Positions 23,500-32,670 of a stretch of 64,000 bases of DNA are shown piece after piece. Every line of letters starts with the position of its first letter. The first letter of the stretch is position 1. The DNA is taken from contig NZ_CP040812.1 in the NCBI RefSeq assembly GCF_006159205.1, positions 744,001-808,000 on the forward strand, read 5' to 3'. Source of the stretch: Antarcticibacterium flavum. GTDB lineage: Bacteria; Bacteroidota; Bacteroidia; Flavobacteriales; Flavobacteriaceae. The notes under the pieces are model-generated. The model searched no databases. It worked only from the letters and a program-made list of their open reading frames with translations, and had not been told where the DNA came from. Position numbers and translations under genes: made by a program.

Positions 23500-25989
23500 C
23501 TAAACCTTGATCGCTTCCACTTTCCATATTTTTTCACAATAGTCCTGTATAGACCTGTCTGAAGAGAATTTACCCATCCTGGCCACATTGAGAATGGACA
23601 TTTTTGCCCATTTCTCACGATCCTGCCACACGTGGTAAACATTCTCCATCTGCTCGATATAGGATTGATAATCTTCCATCAATAAATACGGGTCCTGGTG
23701 TAAGAGATTGTTATAAATTGGTTTGAAAAGTTCAGTATCACCCCTGGTCAATTCATCAGAGAGCAGGAATTCCATCACTTTCTTTAAATTCTCATTTTCG
23801 GCATATATCTTATAAGGGTGATAACCCTGGGCTTTCTTATTCTCTACCTCATCTGTCGTCAATCCAAAGAGAAAAAAGTTCTCCTCCCCTACTTCTTCCC
23901 TAATTTCTACATTCGCCCCATCTAATGTTCCTATGGTAAGGGCACCGTTAAGGGCAAATTTCATATTTCCAGTTCCCGAAGCTTCTTTTCCTGCCATGGA
24001 TATCTGTTCAGAAAGATCGGCTCCCGGATAAACATGCTGTGCCAGTTTAACGCTAAAATTGGGAAGGAAAACAACCTTAAGGATCTTATTCACTTCAGGA
24101 TCATTATTAATAAGCTCTCCCACCGCGGTAATAAGTTTAATAATACGTTTTGCCATAAAATAACCCGGAGCGGCCTTTCCTCCAAACACAAATGCTGTAG
24201 GCGGGATGCTTGTATCCTTTTCTTTTTTAACCCTAAGATATAAGCTTAGAATATGCAGGACTTTAAGGTGCTGTCGTTTATATTCATGAATCCTTTTTAC
24301 CTGCACATCTATCAACATTTCAGGATTTATATCTATTCCAGTGAGCTCTTTTATCTGGGTGGCAAGATTGCGTTTGTTTTCAAGTTTTACCTCCATCCAT
24401 TTTCTGCGGAAGGTTTCATCTTCACTATAAGATTCCAGTCCTTTGAGCTTATCCAGGTGGGTAAGCCAATCCTTTCCTATTTTTTCTGAAAGCAGGGCGG
24501 AAAGACCGGGATTACTAACAGCCAGGAACCTTCTGTGGGTAACTCCATTTGTGACATTTGTGAATTTATTTGGCCACAGCTCTGCAAAATCCTTAAGAAC
24601 CTGTTTTTTCAGAAGCCCGGAATGAAGGGCAGAAACCCCGTTAATCATATAGCTTCCCACGGTTGCCAAATGCGCCATTCTTATAGTAGGCTCCCCACTT
24701 TCATCAACCAGGGACATCCTGGAGATCTGGTCCCCGGTGAAGTTATGTCCTCTAAGTTCGTTGATAAACCTGCTGTTGATCTCATAAATTATTTCCAGGT
24801 GCCTCGGCAATAAATTCCTAATTAAGCTTACAGGCCATCTCTCAAGGGCCTCAGGAAGGAGGGTATGGTTGGTGTAGGCAAATGTTTTACATGTGACCAT
24901 CCAGGCGGCATCCCATTCCATATGATATACATCTACCAGTAAACGCATGAGCTCTGGCACCGCTATAGAAGGATGGGTGTCATTGAGCTGGATGGTAAAT
25001 TTTTCATGCAGACTTTCCAGTTTTCTTCCCTGTAGAAGATGAAGACGTATAATATCCTGCAGGGAGCAACAAACAAAGAAATATTGCTGTTTAAGTCTTA
25101 GCTCCTTCCCCGAGAGGTTCTCATCATTTGGATATAGGACTTTCGTAATATTTTCAGACCTCATTTTCTTTTCCACGGCCCGGTAATAATCACCCAGGTT
25201 ATAGGCAGCAAAATCAAAGGATTCTGTTGCTTCGGCCTTCCAAAGCCTTAGAATGATCCCGTTGCTTTGATAGCCCAGGATAGGGGTATCATAAGCCGTT
25301 CCCTTGACTTCAGATCCCGGGATCCATTCAATATGCAGTTTATCATTCTCATCGCGGGTATGTTCTGTATATCCACCAAATTTCACTTCAAAGGAGATCT
25401 CCGGTCTTATAACCTCCCAGGGATTTCCATTGTGCAGCCATTTATCTGTAGACTCAACCTGCCAGCCCTCTTTGATCTCCTGTTTAAATATTCCAAATTC
25501 ATACCGTATACCATAAGCAATTGATGGTATTCCAAGGGTAGCAAGGGAGTCCATATAGCAGGAAGCAAGTCTTCCAAGTCCGCCGTTTCCAAGTCCCGGT
25601 TCCACCTCCTCTTTCAGCAGTTCTTCCAGGTCCAGGTTAAGTTCGGCCAATGCTTCCCTTGTCTCCTCCATGATCTCGAGATTTAGAAGGTTGTTACCCA
25701 AATGCGGTCCCGGTAAATACTCAGCAGAAAGATAGGCCACCCCTCTGGCATCCTCCTCTGCATACTGCTCAAGAGATTTCACATATTTTCTAAACACCCT
25801 GTCCCTTACTGCCAGTGCGAGAGAGGTATACAGGTCATTGGGAGTTGCCACCACCGGGATACGTCCCAGGCTATAAAACAATTTTTCTAAAAAGGAAGTT
25901 TTGATATCCTCCTTACTAAGGCCAATATTTCCAACTTCTACCCCCGGTTTTGTAAAGTAACTTTCAATTTTTTTGTTCCTGGATTTCAT
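23500..25989 (-). CDS. glgP: Glycogen/starch phosphorylase
   Basis: 829 residues, normal for the family. GNGGLGRLASCYMDSLATL (about residue 115) belongs to the catalytic core, and the PLP-binding block EASGTGNMKFALNGALTIG near residue 665 contains the Schiff-base lysine. VQVKRIHEYKRQHLKVLHIL lies before it. The enzyme releases glucose-1-phosphate from glycogen using phosphate. It is transcribed away from the EF-G-like gene across a 494-bp region. The start MKSRNKKIESYFTKPG is the first ATG of the frame. Confidence 0.95.
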   Translation of the reverse strand: MKSRNKKIESYFTKPGVEVGNIGLSKEDIKTSFLEKLFYSLGRIPVVATPNDLYTSLALAVRDRVFRKYVKSLEQYAEEDARGVAYLSAEYLPGPHLGNNLLNLEIMEETREALAELNLDLEELLKEEVEPGLGNGGLGRLASCYMDSLATLGIPSIAYGIRYEFGIFKQEIKEGWQVESTDKWLHNGNPWEVIRPEISFEVKFGGYTEHTRDENDKLHIEWIPGSEVKGTAYDTPILGYQSNGIILRLWKAEATESFDFAAYNLGDYYRAVEKKMRSENITKVLYPNDENLSGKELRLKQQYFFVCCSLQDIIRLHLLQGRKLESLHEKFTIQLNDTHPSIAVPELMRLLVDVYHMEWDAAWMVTCKTFAYTNHTLLPEALERWPVSLIRNLLPRHLEIIYEINSRFINELRGHNFTGDQISRMSLVDESGEPTIRMAHLATVGSYMINGVSALHSGLLKKQVLKDFAELWPNKFTNVTNGVTHRRFLAVSNPGLSALLSEKIGKDWLTHLDKLKGLESYSEDETFRRKWMEVKLENKRNLATQIKELTGIDINPEMLIDVQVKRIHEYKRQHLKVLHILSLYLRVKKEKDTSIPPTAFVFGGKAAPGYFMAKRIIKLITAVGELINNDPEVNKILKVVFLPNFSVKLAQHVYPGADLSEQISMAGKEASGTGNMKFALNGALTIGTLDGANVEIREEVGEENFFLFGLTTDEVENKKAQGYHPYKIYAENENLKKVMEFLLSDELTRGDTELFKPIYNNLLHQDPYLLMEDYQSYIEQMENVYHVWQDREKWAKMSILNVARMGKFSSDRSIQDYCEKIWKVEAIKV

Positions 25990-26483
25990 GTGCAGTAAAG
26001 ATTTAGAATGAGAAATGTTCCCATTGCGGTTGAAGGATTAAACTGATCATTAACAGGTCCTTTTAAAATTTAAAGGTCAGAATTTAATGAAAATTGATTG
26101 AAGCGCAGTTGCAAAAACAGGTTATAAGATAACTTTATGATTATTTTAAATTGTGAAATACCAGTTTTGATGTTTTGTTTATTCATAAAATATGCTACCT
26201 CCCACCATTAAATCCACTTCAAAAGGTTTATTAGCCCATTCTTTAATCAAGACATACATTCTTTAGAAAAGATATTTTCTGTTTTAAAAGATTAACCTTT
26301 TTATCGAAAATATGACAAAGATCATTTCTACATTAAGAAAATATTGAAAACTATTTTCTTAACTTTAAGAGGTTGAAATTCTTAAAGTTAGCGCATGTTA
26401 CCAGACAAAAATAATTTGACGCACTTCCTTTCCTGGAATTTCCATATTCTGCACTTTTTATCCATCCTTAAAACATCTTTCCA
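25990..26483. other. Divergent intergenic region with tandem hairpins
   Basis: AT-rich, no gene. It contains two adjacent perfect inverted repeats (26333-26389, listed separately) about 95 to 150 nt upstream of the EF-G-like start. No clear -33/-7 promoter pair could be fixed for either gene. Confidence 0.6.
26333..26389 (+). promoter_or_regulatory. Two adjacent hairpins upstream of EF-G-like gene
   Basis: TTAAGAAAATA (26333-26343) pairs with TATTTTCTTAA (26352-26362), 11 bp. Immediately after, overlapping by two bases, AACTTTAAGA (26361-26370) pairs with TCTTAAAGTT (26380-26389), 10 bp. Both loops contain TTGAAA. They may be tandem operators or mRNA leader structures. Confidence 0.6.
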
Positions 26484-28613
26484 ATGAAAATTTACGATGA
26501 CAAACACATCAAGAATGTGGTATTTGTTGGCGCACATAACAGTGGCAAAACCACCCTTGCAGAAACTATGCTTTTTGAAGCAGGATTGATTAACCGCCGC
26601 GGGAAGGTAGAAAACAAGAATACGGTTGCAGACCATCATGAGATCGAACACGAGAAAGGGAACTCCGTCTTTGCCACTCCATTGCATACAGAGTGGCGCA
26701 ACTATAAGATCAATATTATTGACACTCCCGGCCTGGATGACTTCATTGGGGAGGTAATTTCCTCTATACGTGTGGCAGATACCATAGTTACTGTCCTAAA
26801 TGGACAGCACGGTGTGGAAGTGGGTACAGAGATAATTTGGAACTATATAGACAAATATCATAAACCAACGATTTTTGTCATCAACCAGATAGATCACCCC
26901 AACCTCAATTTTGAGGAAAGTTTTAAAAGCATTAAAGGGCTGGTGGGTAATAATGCAATAAAAATTCAATATCCGCTTAAGGTAGACGGTGCCCAGTGCA
27001 TTATTGATATCTTAAAAATGAAGATGTATAAATTCCCTGCTGAAGGTGGGAAACCAGAAAAACTTCCCATCCCTGTGGAACAAATGGAAATAGCGGAATG
27101 CCTTCACAATGAGCTGGTAGAAAAAGCAGCTGAAAATGATGAGGAATTAATGGAACATTATTTTGATGAGGGCACTTTGAATGAGGGCGAACTAAGAAAA
27201 GGGATCAAAGCGGGAATGCTTAACCACGACCTGTTCCCTGTTTTTTGCATCTCTGCCCTACAGGATATGGGAAGTGGAAGGTTAATGGGCTTTATTGACA
27301 ACGTAGCCCCTGCAGCTGCCGATCTTAAACCAGAGCAAAGTATTGACGGGAAAGAAATCCCGTCTACTAAAGAATCTCCCACTGTGCTTTTCGTATTTAA
27401 AAGTGTACACCAGCCAAACCTGGGGCAGGTAACCTTCTTTAAGGTTATAAGCGGGGAAGTTCGATTGAATGATAAACTGGTGAACAGCAGGAATGGGGAA
27501 ACCGAAACATTTAACCAGCTTTTCATCATGGATGGGAAGGAAAGAAAACCGGTAGCCCGGCTTACAGTGGGCGATATAGGTGCTTCTTTAAAGCTAAAAC
27601 ATACAGAAACCAATGATACCCTCGCACAGGAAGGATTTGATATTGCAATAAAACCTATTCAATACCCCCAGCCAAGAATAAGACGGGCTGTGTTTGCTGT
27701 GAATACTAAAGACGAGGAAAAGCTTACAGATTCTTTAAAAAAGATCCACAGCCAGGATCCTACAGTCCTAATTTCCTTTTCAAATGAAACCCGACAATTG
27801 ATACTCGCCTGCCAGGGGGAACTTCACCTGGCAACAATAGACTGGACCCTAAAGAATATTTATGGGGTAGAAGCATATTTTGAGAAACCAAAGATCTCCT
27901 TTCGTGAAACCATCCAACGCTCCTCTGCAGCCAATTACAGGCATAAAAAACAATCTGGTGGCTCAGGACAGTTTGCCCAGGTGCACATGAAAATAGAACC
28001 ATGGAGGGAAGGAATAGAAGAGCCCGAGGGATTTAATATAAGAGGTAAGGAGGAAATGGACCTGCCGTGGGGAGGGAAGCTTGTCTTCTATAATTGCATT
28101 GTAGGTGGGGTAATTGACCAGCGGTATCTACCCTCTATAATGAAAGGAATTTTGGAAGTAATGGAAAAAGGCCCTTTAACCGGCTCCTATATACGGGATG
28201 TACGGGTGATGGTGTATGATGGGAAAATGCACCCTGTGGATTCCAATGACATCTCCTTTAAGATTGCAGGAGCCCATGCATTCAAAGAAGCCTTTTTAAA
28301 CGCCAATCCTAAATTACTTGAGCCTGCACTGGAACTCCTGGTAAAAACACCTGAAGATGTGGTGGGTAATGTAATGACTGAATTACAGGCCAGAAGATCT
28401 ATTATTCTTGGAATAGAACCCAATAATAACTACCAGGTACTTAAATGTGTTGCTCCTGAAGCTGAATTATTTGGATTTTCAACAGAGCTAAGGTCTTTAA
28501 CCAAGGGGAGAGCGACTTATAAATCCAAATTTGCCGCTTACCAGCCGGTGCCCGAAAATATTCAACGTGAAATGATCAATAATAATGAGGGGGTGAGTGT
28601 AGCCGCAAGGTAG
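26484..28613 (+). CDS. EF-G paralogue with altered GTPase motifs
   Basis: 709 residues with the full five-domain EF-G layout. G1 is GAHNSGKT (16-23) and G4 is NQID instead of NKxD. G3 is DTPGLDDF (80-87): the catalytic histidine of DTPGHVDF is Leu84. The switch I RGIT motif reads KGNSV (58-62). Domain IV has RHKKQSGGSGQFAQV. The pattern resembles EF-G2 proteins; in Bacteroides an EF-G2 works in translocation without GTP hydrolysis during carbon starvation (established for B. thetaiotaomicron). The neighbouring glycogen phosphorylase fits an energy-limitation theme. The canonical fusA is not in this window. Confidence 0.88.
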   Translation: MKIYDDKHIKNVVFVGAHNSGKTTLAETMLFEAGLINRRGKVENKNTVADHHEIEHEKGNSVFATPLHTEWRNYKINIIDTPGLDDFIGEVISSIRVADTIVTVLNGQHGVEVGTEIIWNYIDKYHKPTIFVINQIDHPNLNFEESFKSIKGLVGNNAIKIQYPLKVDGAQCIIDILKMKMYKFPAEGGKPEKLPIPVEQMEIAECLHNELVEKAAENDEELMEHYFDEGTLNEGELRKGIKAGMLNHDLFPVFCISALQDMGSGRLMGFIDNVAPAAADLKPEQSIDGKEIPSTKESPTVLFVFKSVHQPNLGQVTFFKVISGEVRLNDKLVNSRNGETETFNQLFIMDGKERKPVARLTVGDIGASLKLKHTETNDTLAQEGFDIAIKPIQYPQPRIRRAVFAVNTKDEEKLTDSLKKIHSQDPTVLISFSNETRQLILACQGELHLATIDWTLKNIYGVEAYFEKPKISFRETIQRSSAANYRHKKQSGGSGQFAQVHMKIEPWREGIEEPEGFNIRGKEEMDLPWGGKLVFYNCIVGGVIDQRYLPSIMKGILEVMEKGPLTGSYIRDVRVMVYDGKMHPVDSNDISFKIAGAHAFKEAFLNANPKLLEPALELLVKTPEDVVGNVMTELQARRSIILGIEPNNNYQVLKCVAPEAELFGFSTELRSLTKGRATYKSKFAAYQPVPENIQREMINNNEGVSVAAR

Positions 28614-28657
28614 TAGGGATGCCACTTCAAAATGGAATAGCTATGTAAAAAATTATA

Positions 28658-29347
28658 TTATTGATCCTGTAATTCAGGTTCAAGCATCTTCCATACAGTG
28701 CTCGCCATGATTTCCTGGCCTTCAGCCGTTGGGTGAATCCCGTCCTGTTGATTAAGGGCGGGGTCCCCGGCTACTCCTTCGAGAAGGAATGGCAGGTATT
28801 TCACATCATTCTTTTCGGCCAGCTGTGGGAAGATCTCTCTGAATTCCGTCGTATATTCCCTTCCCATATTTGGCGGTATTTGCATTCCAGCCAAAATGAT
28901 TGTAGCCTGCGGATTCTTCTCCCGAACAATATCAATGATCGCCTGCAAATTTTTGCGGGTCTCTTCAAGAGGTATTCCCCGTAGACCATCATTTGCACCA
29001 AGTTCAAGGAAGAAAACCTCAACATCCTGGTTTAGCACCCAATCTATCCTATTCCTCCCGCTGGCGGTGGTTTCCCCACTTAGTCCTGCATTCACCACTT
29101 CATAGTTCCAGCCTGCTGAATCGATCTTTTGCTGTATTACAGCCGGGTAAGCTTCATTGGGATCGAGTCCCATTCCTGCAGTGAGGCTGGTACCAAAGAA
29201 AAGGACCACTTCCCTCTCCCCGGCAATTTTAGTAGTGCTTTGAGAATTTTCTTCCCGTTCATCCTGCCCTTCTTTCTTTTGGGTATCCCCACAGGAAAAA
29301 AGAAAAAGACAGCAACACAAAACATAAAATACTGGTAAGATTCTCAT
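28658..29347 (-). CDS. Arylesterase/thioesterase I-type GDSL lipoprotein
   Basis: 229 residues. A short signal ends at FLFSCGD, so this is probably a lipoprotein, and an acidic linker follows. The SGNH hydrolase blocks are visible: LFFGTSLTAGMG (block I, Ser near residue 54), VNAGLSGETT (block II), LGANDGLRG (block III) and DGIHPTAEG (block V with Asp and His). It matches the TesA/TAP esterase family. It is divergently placed next to a YbbA/YbbP-type ABC transporter, the common tesA-ybbA-ybbP neighbourhood, which supports the assignment. Confidence 0.9.
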   Translation of the reverse strand: MRILPVFYVLCCCLFLFSCGDTQKKEGQDEREENSQSTTKIAGEREVVLFFGTSLTAGMGLDPNEAYPAVIQQKIDSAGWNYEVVNAGLSGETTASGRNRIDWVLNQDVEVFFLELGANDGLRGIPLEETRKNLQAIIDIVREKNPQATIILAGMQIPPNMGREYTTEFREIFPQLAEKNDVKYLPFLLEGVAGDPALNQQDGIHPTAEGQEIMASTVWKMLEPELQDQ

Positions 29348-29419
29348 AGCACGCTCTTTAAATTCAAAAACAATTCTTTATTTTGCCTCTCTTCAACTAA
29401 ATAAAAACAAATATATTCA

Positions 29420-30109
29420 ATGTCAAAGATATTAAACGTCCACAATTTAAGGAAAACCTATTCAAGTGGGTCGCGGGAGATTACCGTTTTACAGGATATC
29501 AATTTTGACATTGAAGAAAGGGAAACTTTTTCCATTGTTGGGCCATCGGGGAGTGGGAAGACTACCTTGCTTGGTCTATGCGCAGGCCTGGACAGGCCAA
29601 ATGCGGGAAGTGTAGAACTATGTGGAACAAAACTGGAAAGCCTTACAGAAGATGAAAGAGCGATATTAAGAAACCGGGAAGTTGGGTTTGTTTTTCAGGA
29701 TTTTCAGCTATTACCTACTCTTACAGCCCTGGAAAATGTGGCGGTACCACTGGAACTGCAGGGTGCTAAAGATGCCACTAAGAAAAGTAAGGAGTTGCTC
29801 GAAAAAGTTGGCCTGGGAGACAGGTATCATCATTATCCCTCACAACTCTCAGGAGGGGAACAACAAAGAGTTGCCGTAGCCAGGGCCTTTTCAAATAGCC
29901 CGTCTATCCTTTTTGCCGATGAGCCCACGGGAAACCTTGATGCAGAAACCGGTGAAAAAGTAATCGAGCTCTTATTCAATTTGAATAAAGAAGCAGGGAC
30001 CACCCTTGTTATAGTGACCCACGATCTTGAACTGGCACGAATGACAAAACGTGTCCTGCGGCTCAAGGGCGGGAGAATTATTGATAATTCCATAGCTGCA
30101 GCACAATGA
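29420..30109 (+). CDS. ABC transporter ATP-binding protein (YbbA/LolD type)
   Basis: 229 residues. Walker A GPSGSGKTT (about 41 to 49), Q-loop FVFQDFQLLPTLTALENV, signature LSGGEQQRVAVARA and Walker B ILFADEPTGNLD are all intact, followed by VIVTHDLELA. The close relation to LolD/MacB/YbbA proteins is clear. The stop overlaps the permease start by ATGA, forming an ATPase-permease pair that acts with the FtsX-like protein. Confidence 0.93.
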   Translation: MSKILNVHNLRKTYSSGSREITVLQDINFDIEERETFSIVGPSGSGKTTLLGLCAGLDRPNAGSVELCGTKLESLTEDERAILRNREVGFVFQDFQLLPTLTALENVAVPLELQGAKDATKKSKELLEKVGLGDRYHHYPSQLSGGEQQRVAVARAFSNSPSILFADEPTGNLDAETGEKVIELLFNLNKEAGTTLVIVTHDLELARMTKRVLRLKGGRIIDNSIAAAQ

Positions 30110-32661
30110 TGAAAACAAAAAAAGGATCACCAGCTGCGGGGATAGGATGGCTTACAAAAATGGCCTGGCGGGATGGGAGAGCCAGTGCAAAAAAACTGGG
30201 ACTTTTCGTGGCGTCAATCGTTCTGGGGATTGCAGCAGTCGTTTCCATCCAATCATTTGGAGAAAATCTAAAAGATAATATCCAGCTCCAATCCAAGGCC
30301 CTAATGGGTGCCGATTTTCGTATTGACAGCAACAATCCTCCTAATGAGCGGGTAATGCAGATCATGGATTCTCTTGGAGGGCCAGAAGCCAGGGAAATAA
30401 GTTTTACATCCATGGCAGCTTTCCCCGCTACCGGTGCAGCCAAACTGGTGCAGGTACGTGGGGTAGAGAAAGCTTTTCCGCTTTATGGGCAGCTGGAGAC
30501 CAATCCCGCTGCAGCAGCCGGCAATTTTGTTGATAAAAATTCGGCACTGGTAGATGCAACGGTAATGCTTCAACTAGGTATCAAACCGGGGGATAGTATA
30601 AAAATTGGAGAGATTACCCTGCCGGTTACGGGGAGTCTTTCGGCAGTGCCGGGAACCACTGCCATATTTAGTTCTGTTGCACCACCGGTTCTTATTCCCT
30701 ACCATCTTATCGAGGACACCCAACTGGTCCAAACCGGAAGCAGGGTGGGCTATGATTTCTACTTCAGGGCAAATGAAGCTACCAACCTGGAAAGAATGGA
30801 CAGGGTCCTTGGTCCCAAGCTGGATGCACAAAATGCCGATCTTGATACCCATACCTCAACCAGCCAGCGTATGGGACGCAGGTATGAGAATTTTGGAAAG
30901 TTCCTCAACCTGGTAGCATTTATTGCCTTACTACTTGGATGTGTGGGAATTGCCAGTGCAATTAGTATATATATTAAAGGAAAATTAAAGGACGTTGCGG
31001 TACTCAAATGTATTGGAGCCAGCCGTAGACAAACTTTTTTGATCTATTTGATCCAGATTGGAGCAATAGGCCTTGTGGGAGGAATTATAGGAACTGTACT
31101 TGGACTTTTCCTGCAACAGCTCTTTCCACTCCTATTGGGAGACCTGCTTCCCGTTGATGTTGAAATGAGTTTCTCGCCCAGGGTAATAGCCATGGGTGTC
31201 CTGTTAGGAATTTTTATGTCCCTGCTGTTTGCTCTTTATCCTTTAATGGGTACTTTATATATTTCACCCCTACAGGCACTGCGTGTACAAAACGAAGGAA
31301 AAGATAATTCAGGAAAAGCAGGGTTGCTTGTGCTGGGGGGCATATTTCTTTTCATCCTTTTATTTTCCTATTGGCTGCTGGAAGACTGGCGATACTCCTT
31401 CTCTTTTGTTTTGGGTATAATAATTACCTTCTCTATTCTGGCAGGAGTAGCCAAACTATTCATGAAGGCCATTAAAAAATATTTCCCTTCCTCCTGGGGA
31501 TTCCCGGCCAGGCAAAGCCTTCTTAACCTTTTTCGGCCTCAAAATCAAACCCTTACCCTGGTGCTGGCAATTGGGGTAGGCACCTTTCTTATAAGCACCC
31601 TGTATTTCACCAAAGATGTCCTGCTGGCACAGGCATCTATTGAAGCGCAGGAGGATAGCCCAAATATGATCCTGCTTGATGTCCAAACGGGTCAACAGGA
31701 CGGGGTAAGGCAAAGTATAGAATCCCAGGAATTGAAGGTGATGGATGATATCCCAATTGTTACTATGAGGGTACAAAGTATTAAAGGAAGGTCCATAAGT
31801 CAAATACGACAGGATACGGCAGCCAATATTAACCGGTGGGTTCTTAATCATGAATTCAGAGTAACTTATCGGGATTCTCTTATTGCTTCTGAGACTTTGG
31901 AACAGGGAGAATGGGTAGAGGAGGCCACGCGCGGGGAACGTGTACCAATTTCTGTAAGTGATAATTTTGCTGATGATGCCAAAGTAGCGGTAGGAGATGA
32001 ACTTAGTTTTAACGTGCAGGGAGTGTTGCTTAATACTGTAGTAGCCAGTGTGCGGACGGTAGACTGGAGCAGGATGCAAATGAATTTCTCCATAGTCTTC
32101 CCGGCCGGGATCCTGGAAGATGCACCCCAATTCAGGGTTCTCACTACCAGCCTTCCAGATGAACAAACCTCTGCAGGATTGCAACAGGAATTGGTCCGGA
32201 ATTTTCCAAATGTCACCATTATAGATCTACGACAGGTGCTCACCGTTGTTGAAGGGCTCCTGGAAAAGATATCCTGGCTTATTAATTTTATGGCGTTCTT
32301 TAGTATTCTCACTGGAATTATTGTACTCCTTGGAGCTGTGCGAACCAGTAAATACCAGAGGATAAGGGAAAGCGTACTTTTGAGGACACTGGGTGCAAAA
32401 AGCAAGCAAATACTTAAGATACTTGCACTGGAATATATTTTTCTTGGAGCATTAGGTGCCATTGCAGGGATCCTCTTATCACTTATAAGCAGTCAACTCC
32501 TCGCCTGGTTCCTTTTTGAGACCCCTTTCCTGCCTTCCTGGATTCCATTCCTCGTGCTTCTGCCTGGCATTATATTATTGGTTTTATCCATTGGCCTTAG
32601 CAATAGCATGGGAGTAATAAGAAAAGCGCCGCTTGAGGTCCTGCGAAAAGGAACATATTAA
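30106..32661 (+). CDS. FtsX-like ABC permease (YbbP type)
   Basis: 851 residues with about ten transmembrane segments. The N-terminal segment WRDGRASAKKLGLFVASIVLGIAAV is followed by a large periplasmic region, then the FtsX core (GCVGIASAISIYIKGKLKDVAVLKCIGASRRQTFLIY, read in parts). A second FtsX core is near the C-terminus (LLGAVRTSKYQRIRESVLLRTLGAKS). YbbP proteins pair with YbbA and an esterase and are believed to act on lipids or envelope molecules; the substrate is not known. It ends 9 nt from the convergent sensor-kinase gene. Confidence 0.9.
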   Translation: MMKTKKGSPAAGIGWLTKMAWRDGRASAKKLGLFVASIVLGIAAVVSIQSFGENLKDNIQLQSKALMGADFRIDSNNPPNERVMQIMDSLGGPEAREISFTSMAAFPATGAAKLVQVRGVEKAFPLYGQLETNPAAAAGNFVDKNSALVDATVMLQLGIKPGDSIKIGEITLPVTGSLSAVPGTTAIFSSVAPPVLIPYHLIEDTQLVQTGSRVGYDFYFRANEATNLERMDRVLGPKLDAQNADLDTHTSTSQRMGRRYENFGKFLNLVAFIALLLGCVGIASAISIYIKGKLKDVAVLKCIGASRRQTFLIYLIQIGAIGLVGGIIGTVLGLFLQQLFPLLLGDLLPVDVEMSFSPRVIAMGVLLGIFMSLLFALYPLMGTLYISPLQALRVQNEGKDNSGKAGLLVLGGIFLFILLFSYWLLEDWRYSFSFVLGIIITFSILAGVAKLFMKAIKKYFPSSWGFPARQSLLNLFRPQNQTLTLVLAIGVGTFLISTLYFTKDVLLAQASIEAQEDSPNMILLDVQTGQQDGVRQSIESQELKVMDDIPIVTMRVQSIKGRSISQIRQDTAANINRWVLNHEFRVTYRDSLIASETLEQGEWVEEATRGERVPISVSDNFADDAKVAVGDELSFNVQGVLLNTVVASVRTVDWSRMQMNFSIVFPAGILEDAPQFRVLTTSLPDEQTSAGLQQELVRNFPNVTIIDLRQVLTVVEGLLEKISWLINFMAFFSILTGIIVLLGAVRTSKYQRIRESVLLRTLGAKSKQILKILALEYIFLGALGAIAGILLSLISSQLLAWFLFETPFLPSWIPFLVLLPGIILLVLSIGLSNSMGVIRKAPLEVLRKGTY

Positions 32662-32670
32662 AATAGCGGA

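Noticed and set aside
24541..24560. GTAAC/GTGAC-like sequence in glgP
   Set aside because: It lies within the coding region, lacks the -7 box at 29.5 nt and the arms do not match.
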